A stretch of 64,000 bases of DNA from Streptococcus urinalis 2285-97. GTDB taxonomy: Bacteria > Bacillota > Bacilli > Lactobacillales > Streptococcaceae. Positions within the stretch are counted from its first letter, which is position 1, and the number at the start of each line of letters is the position of its first letter. The position numbers were made by a program, and so were the translations under genes. The stretch lies in assembly GCF_000188055.2 (NCBI RefSeq), contig NZ_AEUZ02000001.1, forward strand, positions 357,501-421,500. The letters are read 5' to 3'. The notes below the pieces were generated by a model. The model made no database searches. It was not told the DNA's origin and saw nothing but the letters and a program-made list of their open reading frames with translations. Positions 18,856 to 29,146 of this stretch are shown here, piece by piece.

Positions 18856-20355
18856 ATGAAAAAATATATATTTGAACGCAGCTTAAGATCACTAATATCA
18901 ATCTTTTTAGTAACTACTTTGACCTATATAATTGTCTTTACTTTGGTTCCAACCAGTCTCATTTTTAGACAAGATCCAAACTACAATAAAATGGTAACGA
19001 CTATTGATAAAAAAACCAGTTATCAAAACACCGTCTTTCAACGAATGGGTTATATTGAATTTTATGATTCAAAAGAATTACAACAAGAGGCATCTAAGCA
19101 ATTTAAAAATGTCACAACTAACCCATCTGCAAGTAATAAAAAGTATTATCAAGCTTTTGTAGCTAAGTTAGGTAGTGGTTGGAGATTAAAACAGTACAAA
19201 GAAAGTAAAGCTTATTATGCATTTCGTAAAATTCCAATTCATGAAAGAGTTTGGCATTTCTTTAGAGGTTTGATTGTCCTTGATCACCCTTGGAAAATAA
19301 AAGATCCTGAGAATCCTAACTTAAAGAGATACATAACATTAGAAAATGATAAAGCTGTAGGGCCTGCATTAGTTGGTTCTGGGACAAAACATCGTTATCT
19401 CATTTATTTTACAAAGCATTTTCCATTTGTTCATCAGAATTTTATAACGATGAATCTTGGTATTTCTTATCCAACTTATGCCAATATTCCTGTCACACAA
19501 GTCATTTCCCAAGGACAAGGCCGTACGCAAACACGAGAAGTTACGTTCCCAACAGGAATTACAAAATTATCATCTATAGATATTTATTCAAGAACATACA
19601 AAAATCCGAAAAATATGGATAGTAGGGATAAACTTAATTTTGGAGCAAATGATGCCTATACAGCAACTTTAAATCATTATGCTGAACCTTCGATGATTTC
19701 AAACTCATTCAAGATTGGAATTATTGGTGTTATCTTATCCTATCTTCTGGGACTTCCTATTGGAATGCTAATGGCACATTTTAAAGATGGCATTTTTGAT
19801 AGGGGAATGACAGCATTAACAACGTTTATGTTAGCATTACCAAGTATAGCATTGATTTATATTATTCGATTTATGGGCTCTCTTGTTGGTTTACCAGATA
19901 CATTTCCACTGTTAGGTTCTGGAGATCCAAAATCTTATGTTTTACCTACAATCATATTAGGAATACTTGGGACACCTGGTACGGTTATTTGGTTCCGTAG
20001 GTTTCTTGTAGATTTACAAGGAAGTGACTTTGTTCGGTTTGCGCGTGCAAAAGGGTTATCAGAAGCAGAAATATCTAAAAAACATCTCTTTAAGCAAGCT
20101 ATGGTACCAATTGTTAATGGTATTCCACAGGCAATTGTTGCCACAATTGCAGGTGCAACCTTAACAGAAACTGTTTTTGCCTTTCCAGGTATGGGGAAAA
20201 TGTTGATTGATTCTATTAAAGCTGCAAATAATACGATGGTCGTTGGCTTAGTATTTATCTTTTCTGTTTTGTCAATTTTAGGCCTTTTATGTGGGGACAT
20301 TCTGATGACTATTCTTGATCCAAGAATCAAATTATCAAATAAAGGAGGAAAATAA
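18856..20355 (+). CDS. oppB: Oligopeptide ABC permease OppB (AmiC-type)
   Basis: The 499-aa permease subunit is typical of AmiC: the first membrane segment ([20 protein letters not shown]) is followed by an extracytoplasmic stretch of over 200 residues, and then by five or six membrane helices. The EAA loop is [20 protein letters not shown] near residue 398. I place the start at the ATG at 18856, five bases after GAGGA; a TTG four codons earlier is open but lacks a ribosome site. The stop overlaps the oppC start. Confidence 0.94.
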   Translation: MKKYIFERSLRSLISIFLVTTLTYIIVFTLVPTSLIFRQDPNYNKMVTTIDKKTSYQNTVFQRMGYIEFYDSKELQQEASKQFKNVTTNPSASNKKYYQAFVAKLGSGWRLKQYKESKAYYAFRKIPIHERVWHFFRGLIVLDHPWKIKDPENPNLKRYITLENDKAVGPALVGSGTKHRYLIYFTKHFPFVHQNFITMNLGISYPTYANIPVTQVISQGQGRTQTREVTFPTGITKLSSIDIYSRTYKNPKNMDSRDKLNFGANDAYTATLNHYAEPSMISNSFKIGIIGVILSYLLGLPIGMLMAHFKDGIFDRGMTALTTFMLALPSIALIYIIRFMGSLVGLPDTFPLLGSGDPKSYVLPTIILGILGTPGTVIWFRRFLVDLQGSDFVRFARAKGLSEAEISKKHLFKQAMVPIVNGIPQAIVATIAGATLTETVFAFPGMGKMLIDSIKAANNTMVVGLVFIFSVLSILGLLCGDILMTILDPRIKLSNKGGK

Positions 20356-21281
20356 TGGCTTCTATTGATAAATCAAAATTTTCATTTGTAGAACTAGATA
20401 GTTTTGCTTCTGAAACGATTGATGCACCTGCTTATTCTTATTGGAAATCTGTTTTTAAACAGTTCTTTTCAAAAAAATCAACACTTGTCATGCTGCTTAT
20501 TTTGATAGCTATTATTTTGATGAGTTTTATTTACCCTATATTTGCTAACTATGATTTTGGTGATGTCAGCAATATCAATGATTTTTCCAAACGCTATATT
20601 TCTCCCAATGCTCAATATTGGTTTGGTACTGATAAAAATGGTCAATCTTTGTTTGATGGTGTTTGGTATGGTGCTAGAAATTCAATATTAATTTCAGTGA
20701 TTGCAACTATTATTAATATGATTATTGGTGTTGTTATAGGTGGTTTATGGGGTGTCTCTAAAACAGTTGATAAAGTCATGCTGGAAGTGTACAATGTGAT
20801 TTCGAATTTACCTCAAATGCTGATTATTATTGTTTTAACTTATTCAATTGGGGCTGGTTTTTGGAATCTTATTTTTGCATTTTGTGTGACAGGATGGATT
20901 GGTATCGCCTATACTATACGTGTTCAAATACTACGTTATCGTGACTTAGAATATAATTTAGCTAGTCAAACCTTAGGAACCTCAACTTTAAAAATGGTTA
21001 CTAAAAATCTGTTACCACAATTGGTATCTGTTATTGTCTCTTTAGTATCCCTTATGTTACCAGCATACATTTCTTCAGAAGCCTTTTTATCTTATTTTGG
21101 TCTAGGTTTACCAACGACTGAACCTAGTTTAGGACGTCTGATTTCAAATTATTCTTCGAACTTAACAACAAATGCCTATTTATTTTGGATTCCACTAACC
21201 ACACTTGTTTTAGTGTCATTACCATTATATATAGTAGGTCAAAATCTCGCGGATGCTAGTGATCCCAGAACTCATAGATAG
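20355..21281 (+). CDS. oppC: Oligopeptide ABC permease OppC (AmiD-type)
   Basis: The 308-aa second permease subunit matches AmiD in length. It has an N-terminal hydrophilic arm with the OppC_N membrane segment ([20 protein letters not shown]). A binding-protein-dependent transport domain follows, with [20 protein letters not shown] near residue 92 and an EAA loop near residue 195 ([20 protein letters not shown]). AAAGGAGG precedes the ATG, which shares one base with the oppB stop. Confidence 0.95.
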   Translation: MASIDKSKFSFVELDSFASETIDAPAYSYWKSVFKQFFSKKSTLVMLLILIAIILMSFIYPIFANYDFGDVSNINDFSKRYISPNAQYWFGTDKNGQSLFDGVWYGARNSILISVIATIINMIIGVVIGGLWGVSKTVDKVMLEVYNVISNLPQMLIIIVLTYSIGAGFWNLIFAFCVTGWIGIAYTIRVQILRYRDLEYNLASQTLGTSTLKMVTKNLLPQLVSVIVSLVSLMLPAYISSEAFLSYFGLGLPTTEPSLGRLISNYSSNLTTNAYLFWIPLTTLVLVSLPLYIVGQNLADASDPRTHR

Positions 21282-21289
21282 GAGACAAT

Positions 21290-22342
21290 ATGTCCATAGA
21301 TAATACTGTTATTTTAAGTGCTAAAAAGGTTGTTGTTGAATTTCAAGTAAGAGATCGTATTTTAACTGCTATTAGGGGTATTTCACTTGATCTTTATCAA
21401 GGTGAAGTATTGGCCATTGTTGGAGAGTCTGGTTCTGGAAAATCTGTCTTGACCAAAACTTTTACAGGTATGCTAGAATCAAACGGAAAAATTGCAAGTG
21501 GTCAAATAATCTATCGTGGTCAAGACTTAACGCAATTACAGTCAAATAAGGAATGGGAAACAATACGTGGTGCTAAAATAGCTACTATTTTTCAGGATCC
21601 AATGACAAGTTTAGATCCAATTCAAACTATTGGAAAGCAAATTACAGAAGTGATCATCAAACATCAAAAAGTGAATCATAGCAAAGCTAAAGAATTAGCT
21701 TTGGATTACATGCATAAAGTAGGTATCCCTGAAGCTAAAAAACGCTTTTATGATTATCCTTTTCAGTATTCTGGTGGTATGAGGCAACGTATAGTAATTG
21801 CAATTGCTTTAGCTTGTAGACCAGATATATTGATTTGTGATGAACCAACCACTGCCTTAGATGTTACCATTCAGGCACAAATTATTAATCTTTTAAAATC
21901 GTTACAGCAAGAGTACCATTTCACTATTATTTTTATTACTCATGATTTAGGTGTTGTAGCTAGTATCGCAAATAAAGTTGCAGTCATGTATGCAGGAGAT
22001 ATTGTGGAGTATGGGACAGTTGAAGAAATTTTTTATGATCCAAAACACCCTTATACTTGGAGTCTTTTATCTAGTCTTCCTCAATTAGCCGATAGCAATG
22101 GAATCCTCTTTTCCATTCCTGGGACACCTCCATCTCTTTACAAGCCAATAAAAGGAGATGCCTTTGCACCAAGATCACAATATGCAATGGCAATTGACTT
22201 TGAAGAAGATGCTCCAAGATTTGATATTTCTAAAACACATTGGGCTAAAACCTGGCTTTTACATCCAGATGCGCCAAAAGTTGACAAACCTGTGGAGATA
22301 CAGAATTTACATGAAAAAATATCACATAAACATCATATCTAG
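21290..22342 (+). CDS. oppD: Oligopeptide ABC ATPase OppD (AmiE-type)
   Basis: The 350-aa ATPase has Walker A GESGSGKS, signature YSGGMRQR, Walker B DILICDEPTTALDV and the switch histidine in ITHDLG. The C-terminal OppD/F extension (HPYTWSLLSSLPQLAD, then GTPPSLYKPIKGDAFAPR) is also present. It pairs with OppF as the asymmetric ATPase of the importer. GGAG lies before the ATG; the gap to oppF is nine bases. Confidence 0.96.
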   Translation: MSIDNTVILSAKKVVVEFQVRDRILTAIRGISLDLYQGEVLAIVGESGSGKSVLTKTFTGMLESNGKIASGQIIYRGQDLTQLQSNKEWETIRGAKIATIFQDPMTSLDPIQTIGKQITEVIIKHQKVNHSKAKELALDYMHKVGIPEAKKRFYDYPFQYSGGMRQRIVIAIALACRPDILICDEPTTALDVTIQAQIINLLKSLQQEYHFTIIFITHDLGVVASIANKVAVMYAGDIVEYGTVEEIFYDPKHPYTWSLLSSLPQLADSNGILFSIPGTPPSLYKPIKGDAFAPRSQYAMAIDFEEDAPRFDISKTHWAKTWLLHPDAPKVDKPVEIQNLHEKISHKHHI

Positions 22343-22351
22343 GAGTGAGTA

Positions 22352-23269
22352 ATGACTGAAAAATTGATAGAAGTCAAAGACCTTGAAATTTCCTTTGGAG
22401 AAGGAAAAAAGAAATTTGTTGCTGTAAAAAATGCTAATTTTTTCATCAATAAAGGAGAAACGTTTTCTCTAGTTGGTGAATCTGGAAGTGGGAAAACAAC
22501 TATTGGGCGTGCCATCATTGGTTTAAATGAGACCAGTTCTGGTGAAATTAGATATGACGGAGAAGTCATTAATAAGCATAAATCAAAAGTAAAAGAAAAA
22601 GAACTAATACGGAAAATTCAAATGATTTTTCAGGACCCAGCAGCTAGTTTGAATGAAAGAGCAACAATTGATTATATTATTTCTGAAGGATTATATAATT
22701 TCAACCTTTATAAAGATGAAAATGATAGAAAATCTAAAATTATTCATATGTTAAATGAAGTGGGTTTGTTGTCAGAACATCTTAGCCGTTATCCTCATGA
22801 GTTTTCTGGTGGCCAACGGCAGCGCATCGGCATTGCGAGAGCACTTGTGATGGAGCCTGAATTTGTCATTGCTGATGAACCAATCTCAGCATTAGATGTA
22901 TCTGTAAGGGCTCAAGTATTGAATCTGTTAAAAAAAATTCAAAAAGAAAGAGATTTAACCTATCTTTTTATTGCTCATGATTTATCTGTCGTTAGATTTA
23001 TTTCAGATCGCATAGCTGTCATCCATAAAGGAGTTATTGTTGAAGTTGCTGAAACAGAAGACCTTTTTAATAATCCAATACATCCCTATACAAAATCTCT
23101 TTTATCAGCAGTACCAATACCAGACCCTATTTTAGAAAAAGAAAAACAACTAATTGTTTACCATCCAGAAAAACATGATTATTCCGTTGATAAGCCAAGT
23201 ATGGTTGAAATTAGTCCAGGTCATTTTGTTTGGGCTAATCAAGCAGAAGTTGAAAAATACAAACAATAA
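22352..23269 (+). CDS. oppF: Oligopeptide ABC ATPase OppF (AmiF-type)
   Basis: The 305-aa partner ATPase has Walker [10 protein letters not shown], signature FSGGQRQR, Walker [14 protein letters not shown] and AHDLSVV, plus the C-terminal [16 protein letters not shown] stretch of the OppF/DppF family. It is last in oppABCDF; a strong terminator begins at its stop codon. The complete five-gene set, with lengths close to pneumococcal Ami, suggests a functional peptide importer. Confidence 0.96.
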   Translation: MTEKLIEVKDLEISFGEGKKKFVAVKNANFFINKGETFSLVGESGSGKTTIGRAIIGLNETSSGEIRYDGEVINKHKSKVKEKELIRKIQMIFQDPAASLNERATIDYIISEGLYNFNLYKDENDRKSKIIHMLNEVGLLSEHLSRYPHEFSGGQRQRIGIARALVMEPEFVIADEPISALDVSVRAQVLNLLKKIQKERDLTYLFIAHDLSVVRFISDRIAVIHKGVIVEVAETEDLFNNPIHPYTKSLLSAVPIPDPILEKEKQLIVYHPEKHDYSVDKPSMVEISPGHFVWANQAEVEKYKQ

Positions 23270-23295
23270 AAAAAGCCAAGGTTTGGCTTTTTTTT
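23268..23295. terminator. Bidirectional terminator between oppF and pepX
   Basis: A 12-bp stem (AAAAAAAGCCAA / TTGGCTTTTTTT) has loop GGT. It overlaps the oppF stop on one side and reaches the pepX stop on the other. Confidence 0.88.
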
Positions 23296-25561
23296 ATTGT
23301 GGTAAATGGATTGTTGAGTGTTCTAAATCAATTGTTAATTGGTAGTCCTCATTACTTCTAATAGTATGTTCAAAATCAGTTGTATAAATTAAGATTCTAA
23401 GTGTTTGTCCTGCACTTAATTGATAAAGACTTGGTTGTAACTCAAATTCATGTTTAAACCATTCATTTTTTGGAACTTCAGTGATAGTTAAAAGGTCTTC
23501 CCTATTTTGAAGGTTTAAAAAACCTTTTGAAATAAGACGATAAGGAGAATTGACGTATTTCAATTCTTTTAGAGATTCTCGACTAAAGTTTCGTCCATTA
23601 TCTATAGACATAAGTTCTTTTATTTGTGGTTGATCATTGTAGCGTTTTTGCAAACCAAAATCTAATACTTGAGCAGATATAATACCGTGATTAGTTGTTG
23701 ATTTCGTTTTTAGATTTAGCTTGATTTTACCATTGATCAAGTAATCTTTTTCAAGTTTTATGTCAATACAAATGGCATTAGTTTTACCATTAAAGAGATC
23801 TTCTTTAAACTGTTTAAAGTCTTTAGCATAATCCTTGAACTGAAACTCATCATAATGATTTTTAATGATTTCTTTTGAAGATCCAAGGCTAAGTTCTTCA
23901 TAAGATTTTTCTTTAAATTGTTCTTTTGATGTCCAATGTTGTTCTTTGTCATTTTCTTGCCAAATAACTGGTGCTAAGTTGAGGGAAACTTTTTGACCAA
24001 GCATACGTTCGGCTAAGTAGGCATTCATCGTTTCTTTAAAATCAATTGATTGCCAGTTATGCATATAAACATGTTCACCATGGTGAAGAAAGAGATGTTT
24101 ATCAAGGTGTTGAGGAAGAGCATTGAAGATATTATAGACCTGTGAAGGTTTAACATTCCAGTCTTGTAGGCCATGTGTATATATAAGGTCACACTTTATT
24201 TTTTCTACATGTGGAAGGTAGTTTCGATCATGCCAAAATTGATTGTAATCACCTGTTTGACGATCAAGTGAATTGCTTTGTTGATTTAGACGTTCTTGAT
24301 AAGATTGATGATGTCTTAAATAATCACCAGGAATAAGATTTCTAGAATAAGTCAATTCTGTTAAAACATCAAGATCTTCACCAGGATATCCTCCAGGACT
24401 GCAAACTAGACCATTTTCTCTGTAGTAATCGTACCAAGAAGATATGGCTGATTCAGCTATAATCACTTTTAGGCCATCAACACCAGTAGTAGCAAGTGCT
24501 GTCGACATTGTACCTAGGTATGATTTTCCAGTTGTACAAACCAGACCATTTGACCAACTTGCTTTAACTTGAAAGTCTTTTTGGTGGCTAGTGTATGCAT
24601 TAGCACGACCGTTTAACCAATCAATGACAGCCTTAAAGCTTTCTACTTGTAGATAATCACCAGAAGTCATAAATCCTGTTGAAGCAGCAGTACCAATACC
24701 TGAGACATAAATATTAGCATAGCCTCTAGCGAGAAAATAATCATTTAAACTATAAGAACTGATATAAGAAAAATGTTCTGTCGCATCTTTACTTGGTAAA
24801 TCAGATGGTTTAGTAGTAAGTACTTTATGGTTATACGGATCGACCTTTATATGCTCAGGTTTTTTGACTGAAATGTCAGAAGTCATTTCATGTAATTTTT
24901 TATCATTTGCGACTTCATTTACCCCTTGATGATAAGGACTAGCTGTCATCATAGTTGGGATTTTATGCTTGGTTTTGGGTCTGCTGATATTGACTTTTAT
25001 CAGATCAAGTTGACCAGTTGATTCTGTGTCGATTGGTGCTTCTACATAAACCACTTCACGAATTAAATCAGTTGTATCAAAAGTAGCTAATGATTTGCCA
25101 TTGAAGAAATGATAATCGTTATCATTAGGTAGTAATCCCTCAGAAACGAGCTTATCAATAAGTGTATTACCATCTTTTGTTCGTGTGGCTAAAAGTTGAT
25201 GAAGGTTTAATATCAGATTACTGAATGTAATTGGGAAACCAACCTTTTGGAGAAATGAGTTATAGTCAGTAAAGTCAACTTGTGGTATAAATCCTAAAAG
25301 CTGTAAAGCAATAACATAAAATGTTTCTGGTGTAAAAGCATCTTCAGATTGAAAAAATTCTAAGGCTGTTTGTTTTGAATTGGCGACCAATTGGTCAAGT
25401 GGGTAATCAGTATCTTCAAAACCTAAAAAAGTCTTACGAAGAAAATTTTCCAGATTACGTTTATCAGATTTAGTAGTGGATAGGTTAAAGCCTAATGCCT
25501 GTAATTCTGAAAGAGCAGTTTCTAGGGACGTTTTACGGTAACTAAATTGATTATAATACAT
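23294..25561 (-). CDS. pepX: X-prolyl dipeptidyl aminopeptidase PepX
   Basis: The 755-aa serine peptidase releases Xaa-Pro dipeptides from peptide N-termini. It works alongside the Opp importer encoded convergently next door. The catalytic serine is S347 in GKSYLGT. The catalytic Asp lies in THGLQDWNV and the His in HHGEHVYM, and the C-terminal jelly-roll domain follows. The frame is open 15 codons further upstream, but AAGGAG six bases before the ATG at 25561 and the [11 protein letters not shown]-terminus fix the start. It follows the Crp/Fnr regulator gene by 13 bp, so the pair is an operon. Confidence 0.96.
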   Translation of the reverse strand: MYYNQFSYRKTSLETALSELQALGFNLSTTKSDKRNLENFLRKTFLGFEDTDYPLDQLVANSKQTALEFFQSEDAFTPETFYVIALQLLGFIPQVDFTDYNSFLQKVGFPITFSNLILNLHQLLATRTKDGNTLIDKLVSEGLLPNDNDYHFFNGKSLATFDTTDLIREVVYVEAPIDTESTGQLDLIKVNISRPKTKHKIPTMMTASPYHQGVNEVANDKKLHEMTSDISVKKPEHIKVDPYNHKVLTTKPSDLPSKDATEHFSYISSYSLNDYFLARGYANIYVSGIGTAASTGFMTSGDYLQVESFKAVIDWLNGRANAYTSHQKDFQVKASWSNGLVCTTGKSYLGTMSTALATTGVDGLKVIIAESAISSWYDYYRENGLVCSPGGYPGEDLDVLTELTYSRNLIPGDYLRHHQSYQERLNQQSNSLDRQTGDYNQFWHDRNYLPHVEKIKCDLIYTHGLQDWNVKPSQVYNIFNALPQHLDKHLFLHHGEHVYMHNWQSIDFKETMNAYLAERMLGQKVSLNLAPVIWQENDKEQHWTSKEQFKEKSYEELSLGSSKEIIKNHYDEFQFKDYAKDFKQFKEDLFNGKTNAICIDIKLEKDYLINGKIKLNLKTKSTTNHGIISAQVLDFGLQKRYNDQPQIKELMSIDNGRNFSRESLKELKYVNSPYRLISKGFLNLQNREDLLTITEVPKNEWFKHEFELQPSLYQLSAGQTLRILIYTTDFEHTIRSNEDYQLTIDLEHSTIHLPQ

Positions 25562-25574
25562 AAGGTAAACTCCT

Positions 25575-26234
25575 TTAGAATACGATATTATCTTGTAATT
25601 TCTCAAGATTTGTCACAATAATATGTTGTTTTTCAATACGGATAATGTGCTCATCTTTAAGTTGCTTTAAAATTCGACTGACGCTACTAGCAGTTGAAAT
25701 ACCACAAAATTTCCCTAATTCTTCATTTGTAATGATAAAATCAATATAGATATCACCGTTATGCCTCTTGTTCCCAAACAAAGTAACAAGCTCATAGATT
25801 TGTGTTGAAACAGCACCAATACGGCCATTGGTAAGCATACACTGCATTTTTTTCATGGACTTTTGAAGTCGGTTATGATAAAAATCTTTAACATAACCTT
25901 GTAATTCAAGGTCCTCTTGAATATCTTTCAAAAATTGACTACGGCTAACTTTGTAAAAGTAAGCTTTCTCTGACTCAATCCTAACATTATAGGGTTCCCC
26001 CATGTTTTTGGAAAAGCCATCGTTTAGAACAGAGGTAATAGCTAATCCAGTGACATATCTCAAATTAAACTCCATGCCATATTTAGATAAGACACTTTGT
26101 TTGACTATGCCATCTTTTAATATATAAGTGTAATCCTCATCTAAACTTTCAAAAGTTAAATATTTGTGATAACTCTTTTCAATGATGGGAAGATTACGAC
26201 TTTCAATATAATCTTCTAAAATGTGATTTTTCAC
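25575..26234 (-). CDS. Crp/Fnr-family transcriptional regulator
   Basis: The 219-aa protein has an N-terminal cyclic-nucleotide-binding-like beta-roll (about residues 15-120) and a C-terminal winged helix-turn-helix ([20 protein letters not shown] near residues 165-184). It lacks the four-cysteine cluster of Fnr. In overall make-up it resembles the PrfA-like Crp/Fnr proteins of streptococci; which one cannot be decided here. I choose the GTG at 26234, five bases after GGAGG; an earlier in-frame GTG at 26246 would place that ribosome site inside the gene. It is first in an operon with pepX and diverges from the MFS and stress-protein genes. The shared region has two inverted repeats that could be its operators. 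Confidence 0.82.
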   Translation of the reverse strand: MKNHILEDYIESRNLPIIEKSYHKYLTFESLDEDYTYILKDGIVKQSVLSKYGMEFNLRYVTGLAITSVLNDGFSKNMGEPYNVRIESEKAYFYKVSRSQFLKDIQEDLELQGYVKDFYHNRLQKSMKKMQCMLTNGRIGAVSTQIYELVTLFGNKRHNGDIYIDFIITNEELGKFCGISTASSVSRILKQLKDEHIIRIEKQHIIVTNLEKLQDNIVF

Positions 26235-26286
26235 AACTTCCTCCACTTGATGCTGTCCAAAGGGGCAAAATAATCAATAATACTTT

Positions 26287-26310
26287 TTATCATAACATCT
26301 TGTGTGATAA
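26287..26310. promoter_or_regulatory. Inverted repeat TTATCA-N12-TGATAA in the divergent region
   Basis: A 6-bp inverted repeat (TTATCA at 26287-26292, TGATAA at 26305-26310) lies between the Crp/Fnr gene and the MFS gene. It could be a regulator site; nothing shows which protein binds. Confidence 0.4.
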
Positions 26311-26318
26311 AAATGTAT

Positions 26319-26336
26319 TAACATTTGCTAATGTTA
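26319..26336. promoter_or_regulatory. Inverted repeat TAACATT-N4-AATGTTA, candidate Crp/Fnr-type operator
   Basis: A perfect 7-bp dyad with centre TGCT has a size and symmetry plausible for a dimeric Crp/Fnr-type protein. It sits about 95 bp before the MFS start and 85 bp before the regulator start. That the adjacent regulator binds here is inference. Confidence 0.5.
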
Positions 26337-26429
26337 TCTGTCATTATTATTTATATTATACCATTGATATATCTTAGATTCTAACAATAATGTAAAATAA
26401 CTATGAAAACAAAGGAGGTTTTAGTTTCA

Positions 26430-27626
26430 ATGGAAAATAAACTTTTGAATAGACATTTTGTTAGTATCACCATCTTAAATTTCATCGTTTATATGGTTTA
26501 TTATCTATTCACAGTTATTATTGCATTTATAGCTACAAAGCAACTTGGTGCTTCAACAAGTCAAGCTGGCTTAGCTACTGGTATTTACATTCTTGGAACA
26601 TTAATTGCTAGATTGATTTTTGGGAAACAACTTGAGGTTTTTGGTCGTAAATTGGTATTACGTGGTGGGGCCATTTTTTACTTGTTGACAACATTGGCCT
26701 ATTTTATCATGCCAAATATTGGGATGATGTATTTAGTTCGTTTCTTAAATGGATTTGGTTATGGTGTTGTATCGACAGCTACAAATACAATTGTAACTGC
26801 CTACATTCCAGCATCAAAACGTGGTGAAGGAATTAATTTTTATGGCCTTTCAACAAGTTTAGCAGCTGCCATAGGGCCATTTATCGGAACATTTATGTTA
26901 GATAATCTTCGTATTGATTTTCATATGATTATTGTTCTTTGTAGTCTTCTAATTGCTATTGTTGTGATAGGTGCTTTTGTTTTTCCAGTGAAAAATATGG
27001 AATTAAATGAAGAACAACTGGCAAAAACAAAATCATGGACGATAGATAGTTTTATTGAAAAGAAAGCTCTTTTCATTACTTTTATTGCCTTTTTAATGGG
27101 AATTTCTTATGCTTCAGTACTTGGTTTTCAAAAACTTTATACCAATGTTATTCATTTAACAGAAGTTGGTGCCTATTTCTTTGTTGTTTATGCCCTTATC
27201 ATTACAGTCACAAGACCTGCTATGGGAAGATTGATGGATGCTAAAGGTGATAAATGGGTACTTTACCCTAGCTATCTCTTTTTGACATTAGGACTTGCCT
27301 TATTAGGTGGTGCAATGGGTGGCGTAAGTTATCTATTTTCAGGTGCCCTTATTGGTTTTGGCTATGGGACATTTATGTCTTGTGGTCAAGCAGCATCTAT
27401 AAAAGGTGTTGAAGAACATCGTTTTAATACAGCAATGTCGACATACATGATTGGACTTGACTTGGGATTAGGTGCAGGTCCCTACATCTTAGGTTTGATA
27501 AAAGATAACTTTTTAGGTACAAATCTTCAATCCTATAGAGAACTTTTCTGGTTAGCAGCGCTAATTCCACTTCTTTGTGCTTTGATGTATTTTGTCAAAA
27601 CAAGAAATAACATGAGTAAGAGGTAA
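26430..27626 (+). CDS. MFS transporter (DHA1-like drug/metabolite efflux)
   Basis: The 398-aa protein has 12 predicted membrane helices. The MFS motif A-like loop after helix 2 reads ARLIFGKQLEVFGRKLVL. The motif C-type region in helix 5 (FYGLSTSLAAAIGPFIGTFM) is typical of proton-coupled exporters. The start is the ATG at 26430, nine bases after AAAGGAGG, not the earlier ATG at 26403 which has the ribosome site inside. It is followed five bases later by the universal stress protein gene, so the two form an operon divergent from the Crp/Fnr gene. Substrate unknown. Confidence 0.88.
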   Translation: MENKLLNRHFVSITILNFIVYMVYYLFTVIIAFIATKQLGASTSQAGLATGIYILGTLIARLIFGKQLEVFGRKLVLRGGAIFYLLTTLAYFIMPNIGMMYLVRFLNGFGYGVVSTATNTIVTAYIPASKRGEGINFYGLSTSLAAAIGPFIGTFMLDNLRIDFHMIIVLCSLLIAIVVIGAFVFPVKNMELNEEQLAKTKSWTIDSFIEKKALFITFIAFLMGISYASVLGFQKLYTNVIHLTEVGAYFFVVYALIITVTRPAMGRLMDAKGDKWVLYPSYLFLTLGLALLGGAMGGVSYLFSGALIGFGYGTFMSCGQAASIKGVEEHRFNTAMSTYMIGLDLGLGAGPYILGLIKDNFLGTNLQSYRELFWLAALIPLLCALMYFVKTRNNMSKR

Positions 27627-27631
27627 GTAAA

Positions 27632-28084
27632 ATGAGTGAAACATACCAAAGAATTATGGTAGCTGTAGATGGCTCGTATGAATCAGAATTAGCAGTCGAA
27701 AAAGCCATTAATGTGGCTTTGAGAAATAGGGCGACATTATTGTTGGTTCATGTTATTGATACTAATGCTTATCGAGGGGAATTTCTAATGAGTGATTATG
27801 ATTTTAATGAGCAAATCAAACATTCTGATGAGGTTTTATCACATTACGCTAGTATCGCGCGTGAGAAAGGTTTATCAGATATAAAATGTATCACTGAAAT
27901 TGGAAATCCAAATACTTTGTTAGCTAAAGATATTCCTCAGAAAGAAAAGGCAGATCTAATCATGGTTGGAGCAACAGGAATGAATACTTTTGAAAGACTC
28001 TTGGTAGGTTCAACTTCTGAGTATCTTCTTAGACATTCTCAATTAGATGTTCTTGTTGTACGCGATGGGAAAAAGACTTTCTAA
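27632..28084 (+). CDS. Universal stress protein (UspA family)
   Basis: The 150-aa single-domain UspA protein starts YQRIMVAVDGSYESELAVEK. It carries the ATP-binding motif G-x2-G-x9-G-S near residues 113-127 (GATGMNTFERLLVGST), so it belongs to the nucleotide-binding subclass. It is five bases after the MFS gene and co-transcribed with it. Role is general stress or starvation survival by family knowledge; the specific role is unknown. Confidence 0.92.
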   Translation: MSETYQRIMVAVDGSYESELAVEKAINVALRNRATLLLVHVIDTNAYRGEFLMSDYDFNEQIKHSDEVLSHYASIAREKGLSDIKCITEIGNPNTLLAKDIPQKEKADLIMVGATGMNTFERLLVGSTSEYLLRHSQLDVLVVRDGKKTF

Positions 28085-28143
28085 CTCTAAAATCGTTAAT
28101 AAATATAACAAAGAGTGTATCTTAAGATATACTCTTATTTTTT

Positions 28144-28173
28144 TTGAAAACAAAAAATCATTTGTGATATACT
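28144..28173 (+). promoter_or_regulatory. Promoter of the aquaglyceroporin gene
   Basis: TTGAAA (28144-28149) and TATACT (28168-28173) are separated by 18 bp, about 73 bp before the ATG. The -10 lies inside the Rex-like box at 28162-28179. Confidence 0.65.
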
Positions 28174-28179
28174 TTACAA
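28162..28179. promoter_or_regulatory. Candidate Rex operator at the aquaglyceroporin promoter
   Basis: TTGTGA-TATACT-TTACAA matches the Rex consensus TTGTGA-N6-TCACAA except for one base. It covers the -10 element, the position expected for a repressor that is released by high NADH. Confidence 0.55.
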
Positions 28180-28245
28180 TATGTTAGAAGCTTGATAGAA
28201 TGGTAACTGTTATATTTATTAATTTATTGGAGGAAGAGAAAAACA

Positions 28246-29091
28246 ATGGAATTCTCATGGATGGTGAAATATATCACTGAGTTTATTGCAACTGCCTTAC
28301 TTATTATTTTAGGGAATGGTTCTGTTGCAAATGTTGATTTAAAAGGAACAAAAGGAAATAATTCAGGTTGGGTTATTATTGCTTTGGGTTATGGTTTTGG
28401 AGTTATGATGCCTGCGTTAATGTTTGGTAATGTATCTGGAAATCATATTAATCCTGCCTTTACATTAGGATTAGCAGTTGCAGGTTTGTTCCCTTGGGCA
28501 CATGTGTTACAATATATCATCGCGCAAATGTTAGGTGCTATGTTTGGACAATTGATAGTCGTTATGGTTTACAAACCATATTATTTAAAAACTGAAAATC
28601 CAAATCATGTCCTTGGGTCATTTTCAACAATTTCAGCTGTTGATGATGGAACAGCAAGCTCACATAAAGCATCATATATTAATGGTTTCTTAAATGAGTT
28701 TGTAGGTTCATTTGTATTGTTCTTTGGTGCAATGGCTCTTACAAAGAACTATTTTGGTGTTGAATTAGTTGGTAAACTAGTTCATGCAGGTTATGACCAA
28801 ACATCTGCTGCAACTCAAATCTCACCTTATGTCACAGGTTCATTGGCAGTCGCACACTTAGGACTTGGTTTCTTAGTAATGACATTAGTTGCATCACTTG
28901 GTGGTCCGACTGGTCCTGGTTTGAATCCTGCTCGTGACTTGGGCCCACGTATTGTCCATTTCTTCTTACCAAAATCAATTTTAGGTCAAGCAAAAGAAGA
29001 TTCAAAATGGTGGTATGCATGGGTACCAGTTGTTGCCCCAATTTTAGCAGGTATGTTAGCAGTAAGTCTCTTTAAAGCACTTTATCTCTAA
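28246..29091 (+). CDS. glpF: Aquaglyceroporin / glycerol facilitator (MIP family)
   Basis: The 281-aa channel has six membrane helices and both NPA half-helix motifs: N69-P-A71 (GNHINPAFTLG) and NPA in GPGLNPARDLGPR near residue 226. The D after the second NPAR marks the glycerol-conducting subtype. A longer loop between helices 3 and 4 (residues about 112-145) resembles the lactococcal/streptococcal Gla type. It stands alone with its own promoter and a very strong terminator. Glycerol or small neutral solute flux is the family role; the Rex-like box suggests redox-linked expression. Confidence 0.92.
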   Translation: MEFSWMVKYITEFIATALLIILGNGSVANVDLKGTKGNNSGWVIIALGYGFGVMMPALMFGNVSGNHINPAFTLGLAVAGLFPWAHVLQYIIAQMLGAMFGQLIVVMVYKPYYLKTENPNHVLGSFSTISAVDDGTASSHKASYINGFLNEFVGSFVLFFGAMALTKNYFGVELVGKLVHAGYDQTSAATQISPYVTGSLAVAHLGLGFLVMTLVASLGGPTGPGLNPARDLGPRIVHFFLPKSILGQAKEDSKWWYAWVPVVAPILAGMLAVSLFKALYL

Positions 29092-29146
29092 TCAAAAAAC
29101 ACATTAAAAACGCATCTTAATGATGCGTTTTTAATGTGTTTTTTGA
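29092..29146. terminator. 25-bp perfect hairpin shared by glpF and the TauE-type gene
   Basis: Two perfectly complementary 25-nt arms (29092-29116 and 29122-29146) surround the loop TTAAT. The left arm begins right after the glpF stop. The right arm encodes the last residues of the convergent TauE-type protein. T-rich segments within the stem serve both directions. Confidence 0.9.

Noticed and set aside
26403..26429. ATG at 26403 as the MFS start
   Set aside because: The AAAGGAGG ribosome site would lie inside the coding region; it correctly positions the ATG at 26430.
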